Assembly (NCBI GenBank): GCA_963555705.1
Contig: OY743177.1
Span: 57,432,096-57,496,095, forward strand
Direction: 5' to 3'
DNA length: 64,000 nt
DNA from: Ligustrum vulgare
Lineage: Eukaryota > Streptophyta > Magnoliopsida > Lamiales > Oleaceae
A program made the position numbers and the translations under genes. Numbering within the stretch: the stretch's first letter is position 1; each line of letters opens with the position of its first letter. Shown piece by piece: positions 53,680-64,000 of the stretch. Below the pieces are notes generated by a model. The model ran no database searches and was not told the origin of the DNA. It worked only from the letters and a program-made list of their open reading frames with translations.

Positions 53680-55199
53680 GACTCTTTTGATGACACGAGT
53701 TTCAAGTTTGAAGATAGGAGAATGCAAAAAAAGAAGATAAAGATTGATATAGTTAAACGATTAAATTTCGAGGACAAAATTTCTTTAAGAGGAAAAGAAT
53801 GTAACGCCCCGAAAATTTGTCCTATTATTATATTAAATTATTCATATTTAACGGGACCCACTTGAATGTAAAATAAAAAATTTAATTTATTTGACTTATT
53901 TAAATGGACCTATTTGACATTAAACGAGACTTTTAATTTAGTTGACATAATATCAACGGAAAATAAATATATAAGAATATTAAATAATACTTTAAATAAT
54001 TTTATCAATTATCGATTCCATAATTGAGAAGATATAAATTGAAATTTATGGAATGTACTTCAAAATGGAACAAAGAATCCGTCTCAACGTTGAAAAATAA
54101 AAGAGTAAAATTAATCCGTAAACTTATTGGTGAAAATAATAATAATAAAAGTAATAAAACTATTGTTTATATATATTTGACGTGAAAAATATGTATATGT
54201 ATATTATTTATTAACGACGAATTACGCGTATAGTTTTGGAATGCGTAAATTCGTAGTTTTTTTTATCTGTCTTGACTATTCGAGAATAATTTCTTGTAGA
54301 ACTCTGGATGTCCTTCGAAATGACATATTATAGGCACGTACTCAGTTGATGTACATGTCTCAAAGACTTTAATAAAGAATGTTGGCAATTCGAAATTTTA
54401 GTTTTAAACGACCTATTTTGACAAGTCGCAAATTTTGCTGTAGTTGACCGTATTTTGTTTCGACGAGGATACGAGAAATCAGATCTTGAGTATTTTAAAA
54501 TGGAATGTTGAAAGTTCGATTTTGATAATCATAAGAGCACCAAAAATTAAGTCTCAAATATCCACTTAAAAAGAAATTGAAATATAATAGTTTTAAGTAG
54601 CTAACTCTTGTGAACCAAAACTTTTACACCAATTATTGATTTTATAATCTGAAAATATCGTTATAAAGTATTATGTGAGAACTTCATATTGGCTCCAAGA
54701 ACTCTCTATTACGACTTCACATGACCCTATAATTTTTAGAGTGATTTTTGGTGTTTTAATAACTATTGGGACTAAAATATAAGTTTTATATTTTATGAGA
54801 CTAAAATAGTAAATAAAATAATTTTTTTAATTGCATATTAGTCCTTGAGAAAAAAACTATAAATAGGTAGGATGTTAAAATGGGCGAGCCGGTCCAGTTC
54901 AATCCGTGAACTTCGCGTTTGGTCCAGCCCACGAGCGGAACCAGACACAACTCATTTGGGAGACAAGCCGAGCCAGGCCGGCTTGGCTTTCAAAGAGCCG
55001 GCTCAAGTCAAGCTCGTGTTCGTCCAATTTTTCTTTAATCCGGGCTTGAGGTGGAGTTAAAATTGTACACGAACAAAATGTAATGTGTACAATTTTTTTA
55101 TTTAAAAGAAAGAATTAAAAATATAGAGAAAGAAAATACATATATTATAGCATAATTGTAAGGATAATAATTAATAATTACTTACCAATACGATTGTTC

Positions 55200-58023
55200 T
55201 CAAAATTCCTCAGCCAGAATTTCACTTATCCTATCTTGTAACATTTTCTCCGCAAACTGCCAATCCTTCAAGCACATTAAGTCCTCCAATATGTCTTTTT
55301 TAAATCTTGACCTATATTCAGATAACACTCTACCACCTGCACTAAATGCAGCCTCCGATGCTACAATTGATACCAAATGTACTAGTAGATCTCGTGTAAT
55401 CATAGAAACAATCGGGTATTGACGCTCGTTTAGTCTCCACCACTTAAGAATGTCTCTTCCTCGTCTAACATGCTAAGAAGGTCGTGTGAGAAATACTTAG
55501 TTAACTCGTTCGGAATTTAATCTGAACTATTAGGGGTACTAGAAGAACTAGAACCACTAGGAAGTGTACTAGAAGTTCCCTTCATAGTCATAAGGTAGGA
55601 AAGTAAATCACTGTTTTGATTTTGTATCACATTAGGGGTGGGAGCAGTTCTTCTAATATTTTTACCTGACCTATTGGCATTGATCTCATACATGTTACAT
55701 AAATATTTTTCTAAATATGTGCATGTTAAGGGGGTCCTAAAAATTAATTTATTTGATATTACATTTATGGTGTATTTAGTCCCTTTAAATTTATTCTAGG
55801 GTCCATAATCATTGCGAATGGAAACAAAGGGGGTACATTTTCCCAATATTTTCTAAACTTAGTCTCCATTACTACTGTTGAATCCAGGCCTAAAGAAAGG
55901 TACAGAGATCCGCCAGCAAGGGCCCAATAGAGGCCCAATGGACCTTGACCCACGGCTAAGGCCTAAAATATTACCTTGGGGCGAATGCCGAGGTGGTACG
56001 TCAAGCAAACCTCTTTAGCCGACCTGGTTAACGACTGGCCGTTGTGCTTCATACTCAGTCGGGGCGCTTTATGGCGTTGACCAGAAGAGAGATGAAGTCA
56101 GTGATGGGACACTGCCTTTACCAAGATGTGATAGGCGCCCATCCCCTACGAAATGTAGCAATGATTACAATAAAAAAGCAAGGTTGTCACGTCCAAGAGC
56201 TAGGGTGAAGACAAGTGTAAAGTATGCCACGTGTCATGATCCGATAAAATAACTTCAACCATAAATAGAACACGCTTGTTTCCAAGAAAGGGGTTAGTAA
56301 TTTCAGACTCTTAACCAAATATATATATCTCTGACTCCCTTTTCTCTCTTCTACACATTTACTTCTCCCACATCCAATATATATATATTCGCCTAAAATG
56401 AGTACTGACTTTGGCATCAGAGTGCAAATGGGAGCCACCTCGGCCCTCTTTGCAAACTGATTGTTTGTCACAGTGCGTAGGAGATCCACGTGTTAAAGAG
56501 GGAGGAGTTGAGACGTGTTGGTCCAAGGTGCAGCCGGATTTTGTGGTAAACAACTACAATGATTTCAGAAAAAATAGGAAATGTTTTGTACTTGTTAAAA
56601 TTATTTGCAATACAATAAAAATGATTCAACACTAAAGGACTAGTGGGATAATAAATACCGGATAATTCGTTTGTAGCATCATAAAATGGCTTCAAAAAAG
56701 TTTTAACATGAAATACAAGTTATCAATCATTAGCCCCCAAATCAAAACTTGGGCCGTGTGAGTGCCGACCATTGTAATATTCACATATTAAATTCTCGTA
56801 ACCTTGACAATGTTCAATAATTAAATAAGTCGAGTTCCATCTATGTCCTACATCTGTAACAAATGATCGTGCTGGCATACCATTTTCTGCACAATGTGCA
56901 TCAAAAGCTTTTTTTTTTTCTAGAAGGTACTATAATAATGAAATTGCAAGCATACCTAATTTTTTTTCAATTGATTTTCTATAAACTTATGACCATCTTG
57001 AACTATTAAATTTAAAATGTGACACACACAACGAACATGAAACAAGACTCCATCAATTTCAGGATTCATGTGGTTAGCTAATCTATCTATCACCGCTTTA
57101 TTAACAGAAGCATTATCTAGTGTAAAATTACGAACTTTACTATCACAGTTAAATTCTCTAAGAATTGCAAGTAGTACATTGAAAATATTTGTTGCATTAT
57201 GTGGCTATTCAATAACTTTAAATACCATAATTCTTTTATTCATTAACCAAGTATCATTAATGTAATGACAAGTAACAACTACGTAACCTTTATGATTATT
57301 GTCAGTCCACAAGTCCGAAGTAAATGATAAGTTACCATTATATATATTTAAATCATCTATAAAACTTTGTTTTCTCTCGAAATATTTAGTAATGCAATCA
57401 GCTCGTAAATTATTTCTAGAAACGAGTTTGTACCTGGGTTGGAGATACTTTTGAATGAAATCCGTGAATTGTGAACTTTCTACAATTGAAAGCGGGAACT
57501 CACCACTCAATACGAACATGACCACCTCTTCCCGACACGCTAGATGTTGGTTGAAGACCCAATTGATTAGACTCGATTGACCAATTTGTAGAGTTGATTG
57601 ATATGCTTCAACTGATTAAGATTTTCAACATCCTTTACAGTGTCTGTTGAGGTGTGTTGTGCCCACACCCTTCTTTTAAGAGAAACTTCCACCGCAAGTT
57701 TTACATTGTGCTTTAGATACTGGTACCCCATTAGCGTTTTTAGCCGTTGTTTCAATCAAATCGAAAAAATTTCAGCAGTTTGATTTTTTCGTCCTTTTTG
57801 GATTTTTGTTGGGTCCTGTCGTCGTGCTAGCGGAGCCAGATCCATATGCAGCAATGACATCTTCATCAACAATATCGTCCAAATTAAGAGGAGTTCTAGT
57901 ATCCATATCTTCAATCTCATTTTCCAAATCCACTAAATTGTCGGGAATTGGAATATTGTTGAGACCGAAAAATTCATCAACAAATTGGCTAGAAGAATAA
58001 CCATGAGATTGTGAGCATGTCAT
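55200..58023 (-). pseudogene. hAT transposase (BED-finger, RICESLEEPER/DAYSLEEPER-like), interrupted
   Basis: Minus strand, start ATG 58023-58021 (MTCSQSHGYSSSQFVDEFFG). The N-terminal acidic region is followed by a basic stretch. A BED-type zinc finger comes next in shifting frames at 57755-57580, with Cys..Cys and HLNRHCK-type residues. Catalytic-domain start is at 57525-57205 (CITKYFERKQSFIDDLN, GNLSFTSDLWTDNNHKGYVV). The domain continues to 56553 (MKPFYDATNELSG, FPIFSEIIVV), is split by solo LTR S4, and resumes at 55870 (KFRKYWENVPPLFPFAMIMD). The hAT dimerisation domain (VASEAAFSAGGRVLSEYRSR and ILEDLMCLKDW) is at 55403-55200. Several stops and frameshifts make it non-functional. It would have cut and pasted the element through the TAGG ends. 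Confidence 0.87.
55876..56552 (+). mobile_element. Solo LTR S4 inside the hAT transposase
   Basis: 677 bp, TGTTGAATCC to TGTGGTAAACA, flanked by ACTAC (55871-55875 and 56553-56557). Removing it restores colinearity of the transposase around FSEIIVV/METKFRKYW. It contains CCATAAATAGAAC (TATA region, about 56260) and ACTGACTTTGGCATCAGAG (about 56404), a segment typical of Tat-type gypsy LTRs in plus orientation. ORFs inside (56187-56553) are incidental. Confidence 0.88.
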
Positions 58024-59200
58024 TAGAAATAATAGATTTGAAATTTTGTAGATGAAAATGAAATATGGAATTTGAGACAATATTGTATGTAAAATATTAT
58101 AGTACTAAAAATTAGAATATAACTAGAAGTAGAAGATTACAATTAAGATTTGAGACTTAGAGCGAGAGAGTTGAGATTGTGAAAAATCAAGACAAAAAAG
58201 AAGTATTTATAGGTAAAAAAAAGCAAAAATAAAAAATAAAAAATAAAAAAATAAAAAAAGGACAAAATGGTCGTGACCGTTTGGCTCACTCATAAGCTGG
58301 CCCGTCCTGGCTCGTGGGCTCGTGATAACGAGCTAGACGGTTGGAAATGAGCCGGCCCATTTTCGGCCTATTTTGCTGTTCGTTGGACTAGCCCACAAAT
58401 TGGTCCACGAACTTCACGAGCCGTTAGAGCCGGTTCATTTTCAGCCCATTTTGCTATTGTTAACTAGTCCACGAACTTCACGAGTAGAACCCGAGCTGTC
58501 CAACACCCAAATTTTTTGTCCGGTCCAAGCCCAAGTTCCTTTTTTCACGAGCCGAGCCGAACTTTTAACGAACCTAATCGAGTCGAAATAACGAACTTTC
58601 CAGTCTGTTTGCCACCCCTATAAATAGGTCATTCTTCAGCAAAAAAAAAAAACAAAAAAACGAAGAGATGAGAGAGAGAGAAATGAGGGTGGACGACCCC
58701 GGCCCCTAATTATTTTGCCTTCCTTCTAAAACGTAATGGTTTATTATTATTATTAATATTAGATTTATATTATTAATGTTATGGTTATTATTTTGGATAT
58801 GAGAAATAGATTAATTTTCGTATGAGGAATAATAAAGCGTGTCAATCCCTTTAAAATAAAGTTGGTCCATATAATTATTTAGATAAAATATTTTACAATA
58901 AAATGACCCATTTTTATCTCATATTATTTAATGAACCCTGATTTATATTGGTTAGTTGGAAAATAATATATTATCACGTGACTAAATTATAGTTTATATA
59001 TATGATATGCAATGAGAGACGATCAATCAAGTTCGACTCCAAGTGAATTAGTGATGCTAATATTGAGGAATAAAGTTGTGAATTCTGGGATATGTAGCCA
59101 AGGAGTAAGGTAAGTAACATTTCAACTACAATGCAAAACATAATATTTATGTTATTATGTGCTTCTACATGAATGTGTGATAACAAAGAGAGATCACATG

Positions 59201-61043
59201 TCATGTGCTAGAATATCCACTATCAAAATACCAGGTATTAGGAATCAAGACACTAAAAGATAATTGAACTACATAAACGTAAGTTCTAATTTTCTTTTCT
59301 TGCCTAGATACAAGTCTTCTTTTGTGTAAGTTGATTAATTTCAAGTACTCATAACACCTGAATACATAATGACCAGATTTGGTACAAAAATTACAGAATA
59401 CCTGGAAGACAGATGTATCTTTCCGATTCTGATTAGGTTGAAGTTTTTTGCCAGTTTGAAGGACATATTCATCTTTCTTGTACATATTCGATTGAAATTT
59501 TCTACATGTATGATTCCTGTTTGGATGTGAGTACTGAGTTCCAGCAGCATTGAATTGATGATGGTAGGAAGTAGATGCATCTGAGTAGTTTCTGCTTTTC
59601 TCCTTGGACCTGTATCTTGATTCTTTCACTAAGATCATTTTATTTTCATGGTTTTTACCTTTACCTTCATATCCAAGGCCACTTTTCACGTTAGCTAGTC
59701 TTCCAGAGTTCAGAATTTCATTAAGCTGAACAGATCCAAGTATCAGTTTCTTGTGCTTTAGCAAGTTCTGCACTCAACCTACTTACCTCATTGTTTTCGT
59801 CATTTGGGAACACAGATATATGTGGATTACTTTTCCTATTGTGTTCAGCCATAGTTTGCAACAGTTGTATCCTCTCTTCTACTTTTTGAAGTTCCTTCTT
59901 CAAATTTTTAGTGTTTGATCTAGATTCATCTAGTCTAGTACCTATATAAGATGAGTTTCTAGAATCAGTACCAGATAATTGTAAAACAGTAAGGGTAGTT
60001 ACCTGTTTGTCAGAATTTTTGCTATCTATGTCTGAATCAGATTCATCTGTGTTTCATTCACACCATGTAACATTCATGACCTTCCTTCCGTTGGTCTTCT
60101 TTAGAGTGTTGAGATTTTCTGCTGCGATGTGTCCATATCCTTCACATTCTCTTCATTGAATATGAATCTTAGTCTTTCCTTCAGATGATTTAGCATTGTT
60201 CTTGTGATAGAAATTTTTTTTCCTTCTTTTTTTTTTGTTGGTTTTGATTTTGGCCTTGAAGGTTTGTAGATATTTCTTTCTGTTTTCCTTGAGGAACTTC
60301 TTGAACTGTTTGGTAAGAAGTACGAAGCTTTCATCTTCATCTGTCTCCCCAGATTCATCTGACTCTTCATTGCTTGCATTGAAAGAAATCATTGGTTTCT
60401 TATCATTCTTTCTTCAGGCCAAAATTAACTTATAGGTCATTAATGAGCGTACAAGTTCCTCAACTTGCATGGTTGAAAGATCCTTGCTCTCTTCAATGGC
60501 TGTCACCTTTGCATGGAATCTGTCTGGTAAAGATCTGAGAATCTTTTGCACAATCTGCTCGTTGGAGTATGTTTTACCAAGGGCTTCAGTTGAGTTTGTG
60601 AGATCACTCAATCTGGCGTAGAAACTTTTGAAGTCTTCTCGCTCATCCATAGATAGTTGTTTAAACTCAAGAGTGATCGTTGTAGCTTCGAGGTTTTGAC
60701 AGCATTTGTTCCTTCATTTACAACTCTCAAAGCATCCCATACTTCTTTGGCAGTTCTTAAGGAAGAAATTAGCTTGAATTGACTTGGATCAACCAAAGAA
60801 ACAATAGCGTTAAGTACTTTTGAATTCCAATTTATCATTAGCTAATTCATCAGCAGTATAAGCAATTCTAAATACAGGTGTGACAACATCTCCAACAGTG
60901 ATAGTAGGTGCTGTGTAACCTTCACGGACAGATGTCCAACAACGTTCATCAATAGACTGAATAAAGATTTCCATACAAATTTTTCAATATGCATAATTAT
61001 TATTTGTCAACAAAGGTGACTTAAGAGATGCAGAGTTTTCCAT
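59201..61043 (-). pseudogene. Gag (to protease start) of the second SIRE element
   Basis: ATG 61043-61041 (MENSASLKSPLLTNNNYAY), then TGA at codon 20 (60986-60984), the same codon as in the other SIRE copy. UBN2 capsid region at 60838-60414 (LNAIVSLVDPSQFKLISSLR, MDEREDFKSFYARLSDL, IVQKILRSLPDRFHAKV). A Lys-rich and coiled-coil segment spans 60390-59721. The second CCHC knuckle CNFCTKSGHYVFRC (near 59390) is intact. The frame ends in the protease active site WYFDSGYSST (about 59230), where the element is truncated. Confidence 0.87.
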
Positions 61044-61094
61044 TTTAGACAACTGAATTTCACTTTCTAGAAGTGAACCCTCTCTGATACCAAT

Positions 61095-62186
61095 TGAAAA
61101 TTTAAAGTTATCTAATTTTGTTATGAATAAGACGAAACTTTCTGTCACAAATTTATCTGGACAGTTGAGTATTAACAAAAAAACTTGAAGTTTTGTTTAG
61201 CACAGATCCAGATGAATCTTGTTATTCCAGATTCGTCTGAATTATAAATCGTGAACATAATAATTAAATGATGCAGAATTGTAAAGTAAATTGAACACAA
61301 TATTTGAGCTTGGCGCGGGAAAAACCCTTTCAGGGAAAACCAACGTGCTCACACCCTGTGGAAAAAAATCAATCACTAATTAAGAAAAGTTGTTACACAT
61401 TCAATAAAGTTATAGGATAAATTTACGCATAAACTTATCAAACACCCAAGAATTAAATGAATCACTCCTTGATTCTTCTATGACGTGTAATATGAGCTGG
61501 CGTCCCACCACTCTTCAGTAGCTTCCTTTGACACTGCAAGTCTTCAGCAAATCCGAACTCCCGTCCGATCTCGATCTAAACCTCCCGTTTGATCTTTCAC
61601 CTAAATGTCTTTTCTTCCTTTGGTGATTGACTCCTCCTGGAGAATCGAAGTCAAGATATGAAGAAGTCGTGTATTATTTCAGCACACTAATAATTTTTGG
61701 CTTCAAAACTTGAGGGAAAAAGTCCCAATCTTTCTCTATATAGGTACAACCGAATTGTTTATCCATCAAGAATCCTAGTTGTGCAAAATCTCTATTACGT
61801 GCAATAAATCAAATATAATTACAAGTTAATAGAGATAAGGTAAGACAATCGAAGATAATTATGAATCAAAAGAACCTTACTATAAGTGAATCACTTACCA
61901 ACCAAGTGATACAAACTTGGACTCTATGAAATAAAGCCTAGAATTTTCGGACAATAGGAATAGTTTAGCAAGGCTAAAACATTATCACAATACTTATCAA
62001 GAATAATAAGTGACAAACATTATCTCCAAGTATTAAATCATAATCACAAACATATAGGAGATAAATATGAATTCAAATACAAGTAATTATCAAGTAATTT
62101 AATTAAACTTAATAAATTACTAAACAAAAATAGAAAATGCCAAAATATGTAGAAAAATAGGAAATGCCAACTTAAACAAGTTAACA
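61095..62186 (-). repeat. LTR of the second SIRE element
   Basis: 1092 bp from TGTTAACTTGTTTAAG (62186, minus) to AAATTTTCA (61095). It has the same order of blocks as 28287-29467, including the CTCGAACTCCCGTTCGATCT-type segment. Confidence 0.87.
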
Positions 62187-63663
62187 TGTATGATTATTTG
62201 TGATACAAAAGATATCATATTTAATTAGATTAATGTTCGATCAGGAAAAATTTTCTGAAATCGGTGCCTTCAAATTTCTAGCTCAACAACCTAATCATTT
62301 CTTTAACCAATCATCTCAAATTTTGTTACAACCTGATGAGACGTGTTCATCGATGTGATGGAACAAAAACAATAACAACATGCACTTATGATTTCTTTCC
62401 ATCGTTTGACATAGTAAACATATGATAATAAAATGAGTTTAGAAACATAGTAAAATGAGTCGAGTTAAATAAAATATAATACATATTTATAGAATATTAA
62501 CTTATGGTTGCGCACACCTCGTGACATTTTTATAAATTGTAAAAACTAAAATTTCACTTTAAAATTAAAATTAGAATGCAAGATAAAAAAAATATACAGA
62601 AACAAGTGATCTTCCCAGGAAATTTGCACTTTAGAATTTCAACGTAAAAAATTAATACAATAAAAATTTAAATTGATTGGAAAACAAAACTTAATTAAAT
62701 TTTCATACAATTAATATTTTAGAAAAACAAATTTACAAGCATCATATTTCAATAAGTTGCTTTCTGAACAAAGAAATGAATTTTCATAGCACTCTATTTT
62801 TATGGGTTTGGTAAGAATATAATTAGCGTCAAATTAATATTTGACAAAGAAACTTAAAATTGGAATATGACTAATATTAGAATAATGTTTAATGTAGAAG
62901 GTGAAAATGATTTTCTAATTTTTTTTATTTTTTGTATACAAGTAAAAAAAATAATTCAAGGAATAAACATTTTTTCTCATATTAGTTGAAGGATGTATAC
63001 GAAATTTAAATTATCTGAGAGTTATTAGTTTTATTTAAAATATTTTTAGTGGGAAATTGAAGAGTTTAGATTGTAAATGTATAAAAATATATATATATAT
63101 TTTTTTTTATCAACAATACGATTATAAAATAAAATAAAATGTTAAAAAATTGTACATTAAATAAAATTAACGGTAAATAAGATATTATTAAAATGTTTGA
63201 GGGTAAAATATTATAAAAAGTTCCTCCCAATAAGACCTTATAGAAGTAGTTTTTATTTTATTTTTTTATTTTATATGCACGTAAAGATTTTAATTCAAGA
63301 AGTACACATTTTTACTTTTTCTCATATTAATTGAAGGACGTATTAGAAATTATATGAAATTTATTGGTTTTATTTAAAAGATTTTTAGTGAGAAAGTGAA
63401 GATTTTAGATTGTAAATGTATGAAAGATATTTTTATTGACAATACCTTTGTTGTGATTTTAACTAATCCACTTCAATGTACCTAATTGGCCATGCAATTG
63501 TACTTTCTAATGCATCTTCAAGAAAAAAAAACTCACATGTAGGATGATATATTTAAGGATCAAAAATAATCACGCAATGTCCATTACCTTTTCATTTTAT
63601 TATATTTCATTTGTTAAACCTTCTGTAAACACAGTAAAAAATAAAATAAATGAAGTATTTTAC
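62187..63663. other. AT-rich region, probable intron or intergenic
   Basis: No coding exon seen on either strand. It contains a diverged direct repeat: 62925-63110 and 63262-63440 share TTTTTCTCATATTA(G/A)TTGAAGGA and TTTTAGATTGTAAATGTAT. If the adjacent exon belongs to a live gene, this is its next intron. Confidence 0.5.
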
Positions 63664-63754
63664 CTTGATTTACAGCAATAACTTCTTCATTGGTTATAAT
63701 TTCAAATGTCTCTGCAGTCATGTTTCTTACATCACAACCAATCAAAATAGAAGC
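63664..63754 (-). CDS. Internal exon of a plant alpha-galactosidase (GH27)
   Basis: 91-bp exon on the minus strand, preceded by TGAATGTTCAG (acceptor, 63755 side) and followed by GTAAAATACT (donor at 63663). It translates to [20 protein letters not shown] followed by [10 protein letters not shown] and one extra base. This matches the conserved GH27 segment (A)PLLIGCDVRxM...EVIAVNQD, which follows the catalytic core and precedes the C-terminal beta domain in plant alpha-galactosidases. The enzyme removes terminal alpha-galactose from raffinose-family sugars and galactomannans. The exon is clean: no stop, both splice sites canonical, phase 0 in and 1 out. Upstream exons should lie beyond 64000. 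I found no downstream exon in the window, so the gene is either broken by the adjacent retrotransposons or has a very long intron. Confidence 0.82.
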
Positions 63755-64000
63755 CTGAACATTCAACAAAACGCCAATTAATTCATGGAGGATCGAGAAG
63801 GTGAATGTTCTTTAACGTTGATTACTAGAATACTGCATTGTTAGACAATGGTTACGATGAAAGATTCACGTATTTAAGTGGTGGATGATTAGTTATTAAA
63901 AGGAAGACACAAAGAAAGTATAGTAATGTATTAACATCCATTTTCTGACTAACATCAGTCTCAATGAGATTTGCTACAACCTACATGCATACCTTCTTTT
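63755..64000 (-). other. Probable intron of the alpha-galactosidase gene
   Basis: No coding match. At the extreme edge the minus strand reads AAAAGAAGGTATGCATG, which could be an exon end with a GT donor at about 63992, but too little sequence is left to judge. Confidence 0.4.

Larger units (their letters stand above)
54868..58620 (-). mobile_element. hAT transposon with decayed transposase
   Basis: 3753 bp flanked by a perfect 8-bp duplication TAAATAGG (54860-54867 and 58621-58628). Ends TAGGATGTTAAAATGGGC and complement of TTTGCCACCCCTA form imperfect inverted repeats starting TAGG. Both subterminal regions (54880-55030; 58280-58600) are rich in GAGCCG/GGCTCG words. The transposase is on the minus strand and is interrupted by solo LTR S4. 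Confidence 0.9.
53680..59182 (+). mobile_element. 3' end and LTR of a Ty3/gypsy (chromovirus-like) element, split by a hAT
   Basis: The stretch AAATTTCGAGGACAAAATTT, then TCTTTAAGAGGAAAAGAA and TGTAACGCCCCGAAAATTTG (53765-53820), is the characteristic pol end, purine tract and LTR start of plant Del/Tekay-type gypsy elements. The LTR starts at 53800. It is interrupted by the hAT at 54868-58620 within CTATAAATAGG and resumes at 58629. The LTR 3' end was not located exactly and lies before 59183, where SIRE sequence begins. No 5' LTR or internal domains are in the window. Confidence 0.75.
59183..62186 (-). mobile_element. Second SIRE-type element, LTR-gag part only
   Basis: Minus strand: LTR 62186-61095, primer site 61092-61079 (TGGTATCAGAGAGG), then gag to the start of protease, where it stops abruptly at about 59183 against gypsy LTR sequence. 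About two thirds of the element, including the other LTR, is missing. It is colinear with 26390-29467 of the complete SIRE element but clearly diverged from it. Confidence 0.87.

Noticed and set aside
63989..64000. Upstream alpha-galactosidase exon end at the window edge
   Set aside because: Only about eight exon bases would be inside the window and their codons do not fit the expected WALxK ending convincingly.
1..64000. tRNA, rRNA or bacterial-type operons, ribosome binding sites and terminators
   Set aside because: None seen; composition, splice sites and transposable-element content are those of a plant nuclear genome.

Overview
This window is plant nuclear DNA, almost certainly from a eudicot, in a repeat-dense intergenic region. 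It is AT-rich, holds no prokaryotic gene organisation, and nearly everything identifiable is a plant transposable element: Ty1/copia and Ty3/gypsy LTR elements, a LINE, hAT elements and MITEs. Only two pieces of ordinary host genes were recognised. One is an alpha-galactosidase exon with good splice sites at the right edge (63664-63754, minus). The other is a broken fragment of a PP1-type protein phosphatase (51670-51866, minus).

Layout. 96-6215: Copia element E1, with near-identical LTRs (2 differences in 454 bp) and perfect 5-bp target-site duplications (TSDs), but heavily broken gag-pol. 6632-8015: solo LTR S1. 8314-8404: foldback. 9590-10690: gypsy protease-region relic (minus). 10925-18600: MITEs, minisatellites, a G-rich island and solo LTR S2 (16302-17178, minus). 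19000-29467: a complete but decayed SIRE-type Copia element (minus) with an additional ORF between pol and the 3' LTR. 31996-34404: 5'-truncated LINE. 36002-42628: E2, second copy of the E1 family. 42744-46874: Copia element C, interrupted by solo LTR S3 (43361-44594) and a small hAT element (46027-46488). 47107-51575: a gag-only LTR retrotransposon (D) with an intact 276-aa gag. 53680-59182: the 3' end and LTR of a chromovirus-like gypsy element, split by a 3.75-kb hAT transposon (54868-58620) that is itself split by solo LTR S4 (55876-56552). 59183-62186: LTR-gag part of a second SIRE element.

Most interesting points. (1) E1 and E2 share the same disabling lesions in gag and reverse transcriptase, yet E1 inserted very recently, so the family moves in trans. 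What both copies retain is a long structured leader: about sixteen 30-bp palindrome-bearing repeats followed by a five-member stem-loop array with a conserved loop, whose stem changes between units keep RNA pairing. (2) D carries gag and no pol, a possible helper or parasite. (3) The SIRE element carries an extra ORF that looks nuclear (acidic stretch, coiled coil, basic tail) rather than envelope-like. (4) Three unrelated solo LTRs each have reiterated CG-centred palindromes directly upstream of the TATA box.

Limits: all alignments were done by eye. Boundaries supported by TSDs are exact; pseudogene limits are approximate. Species and TE family names were not assigned by database search.
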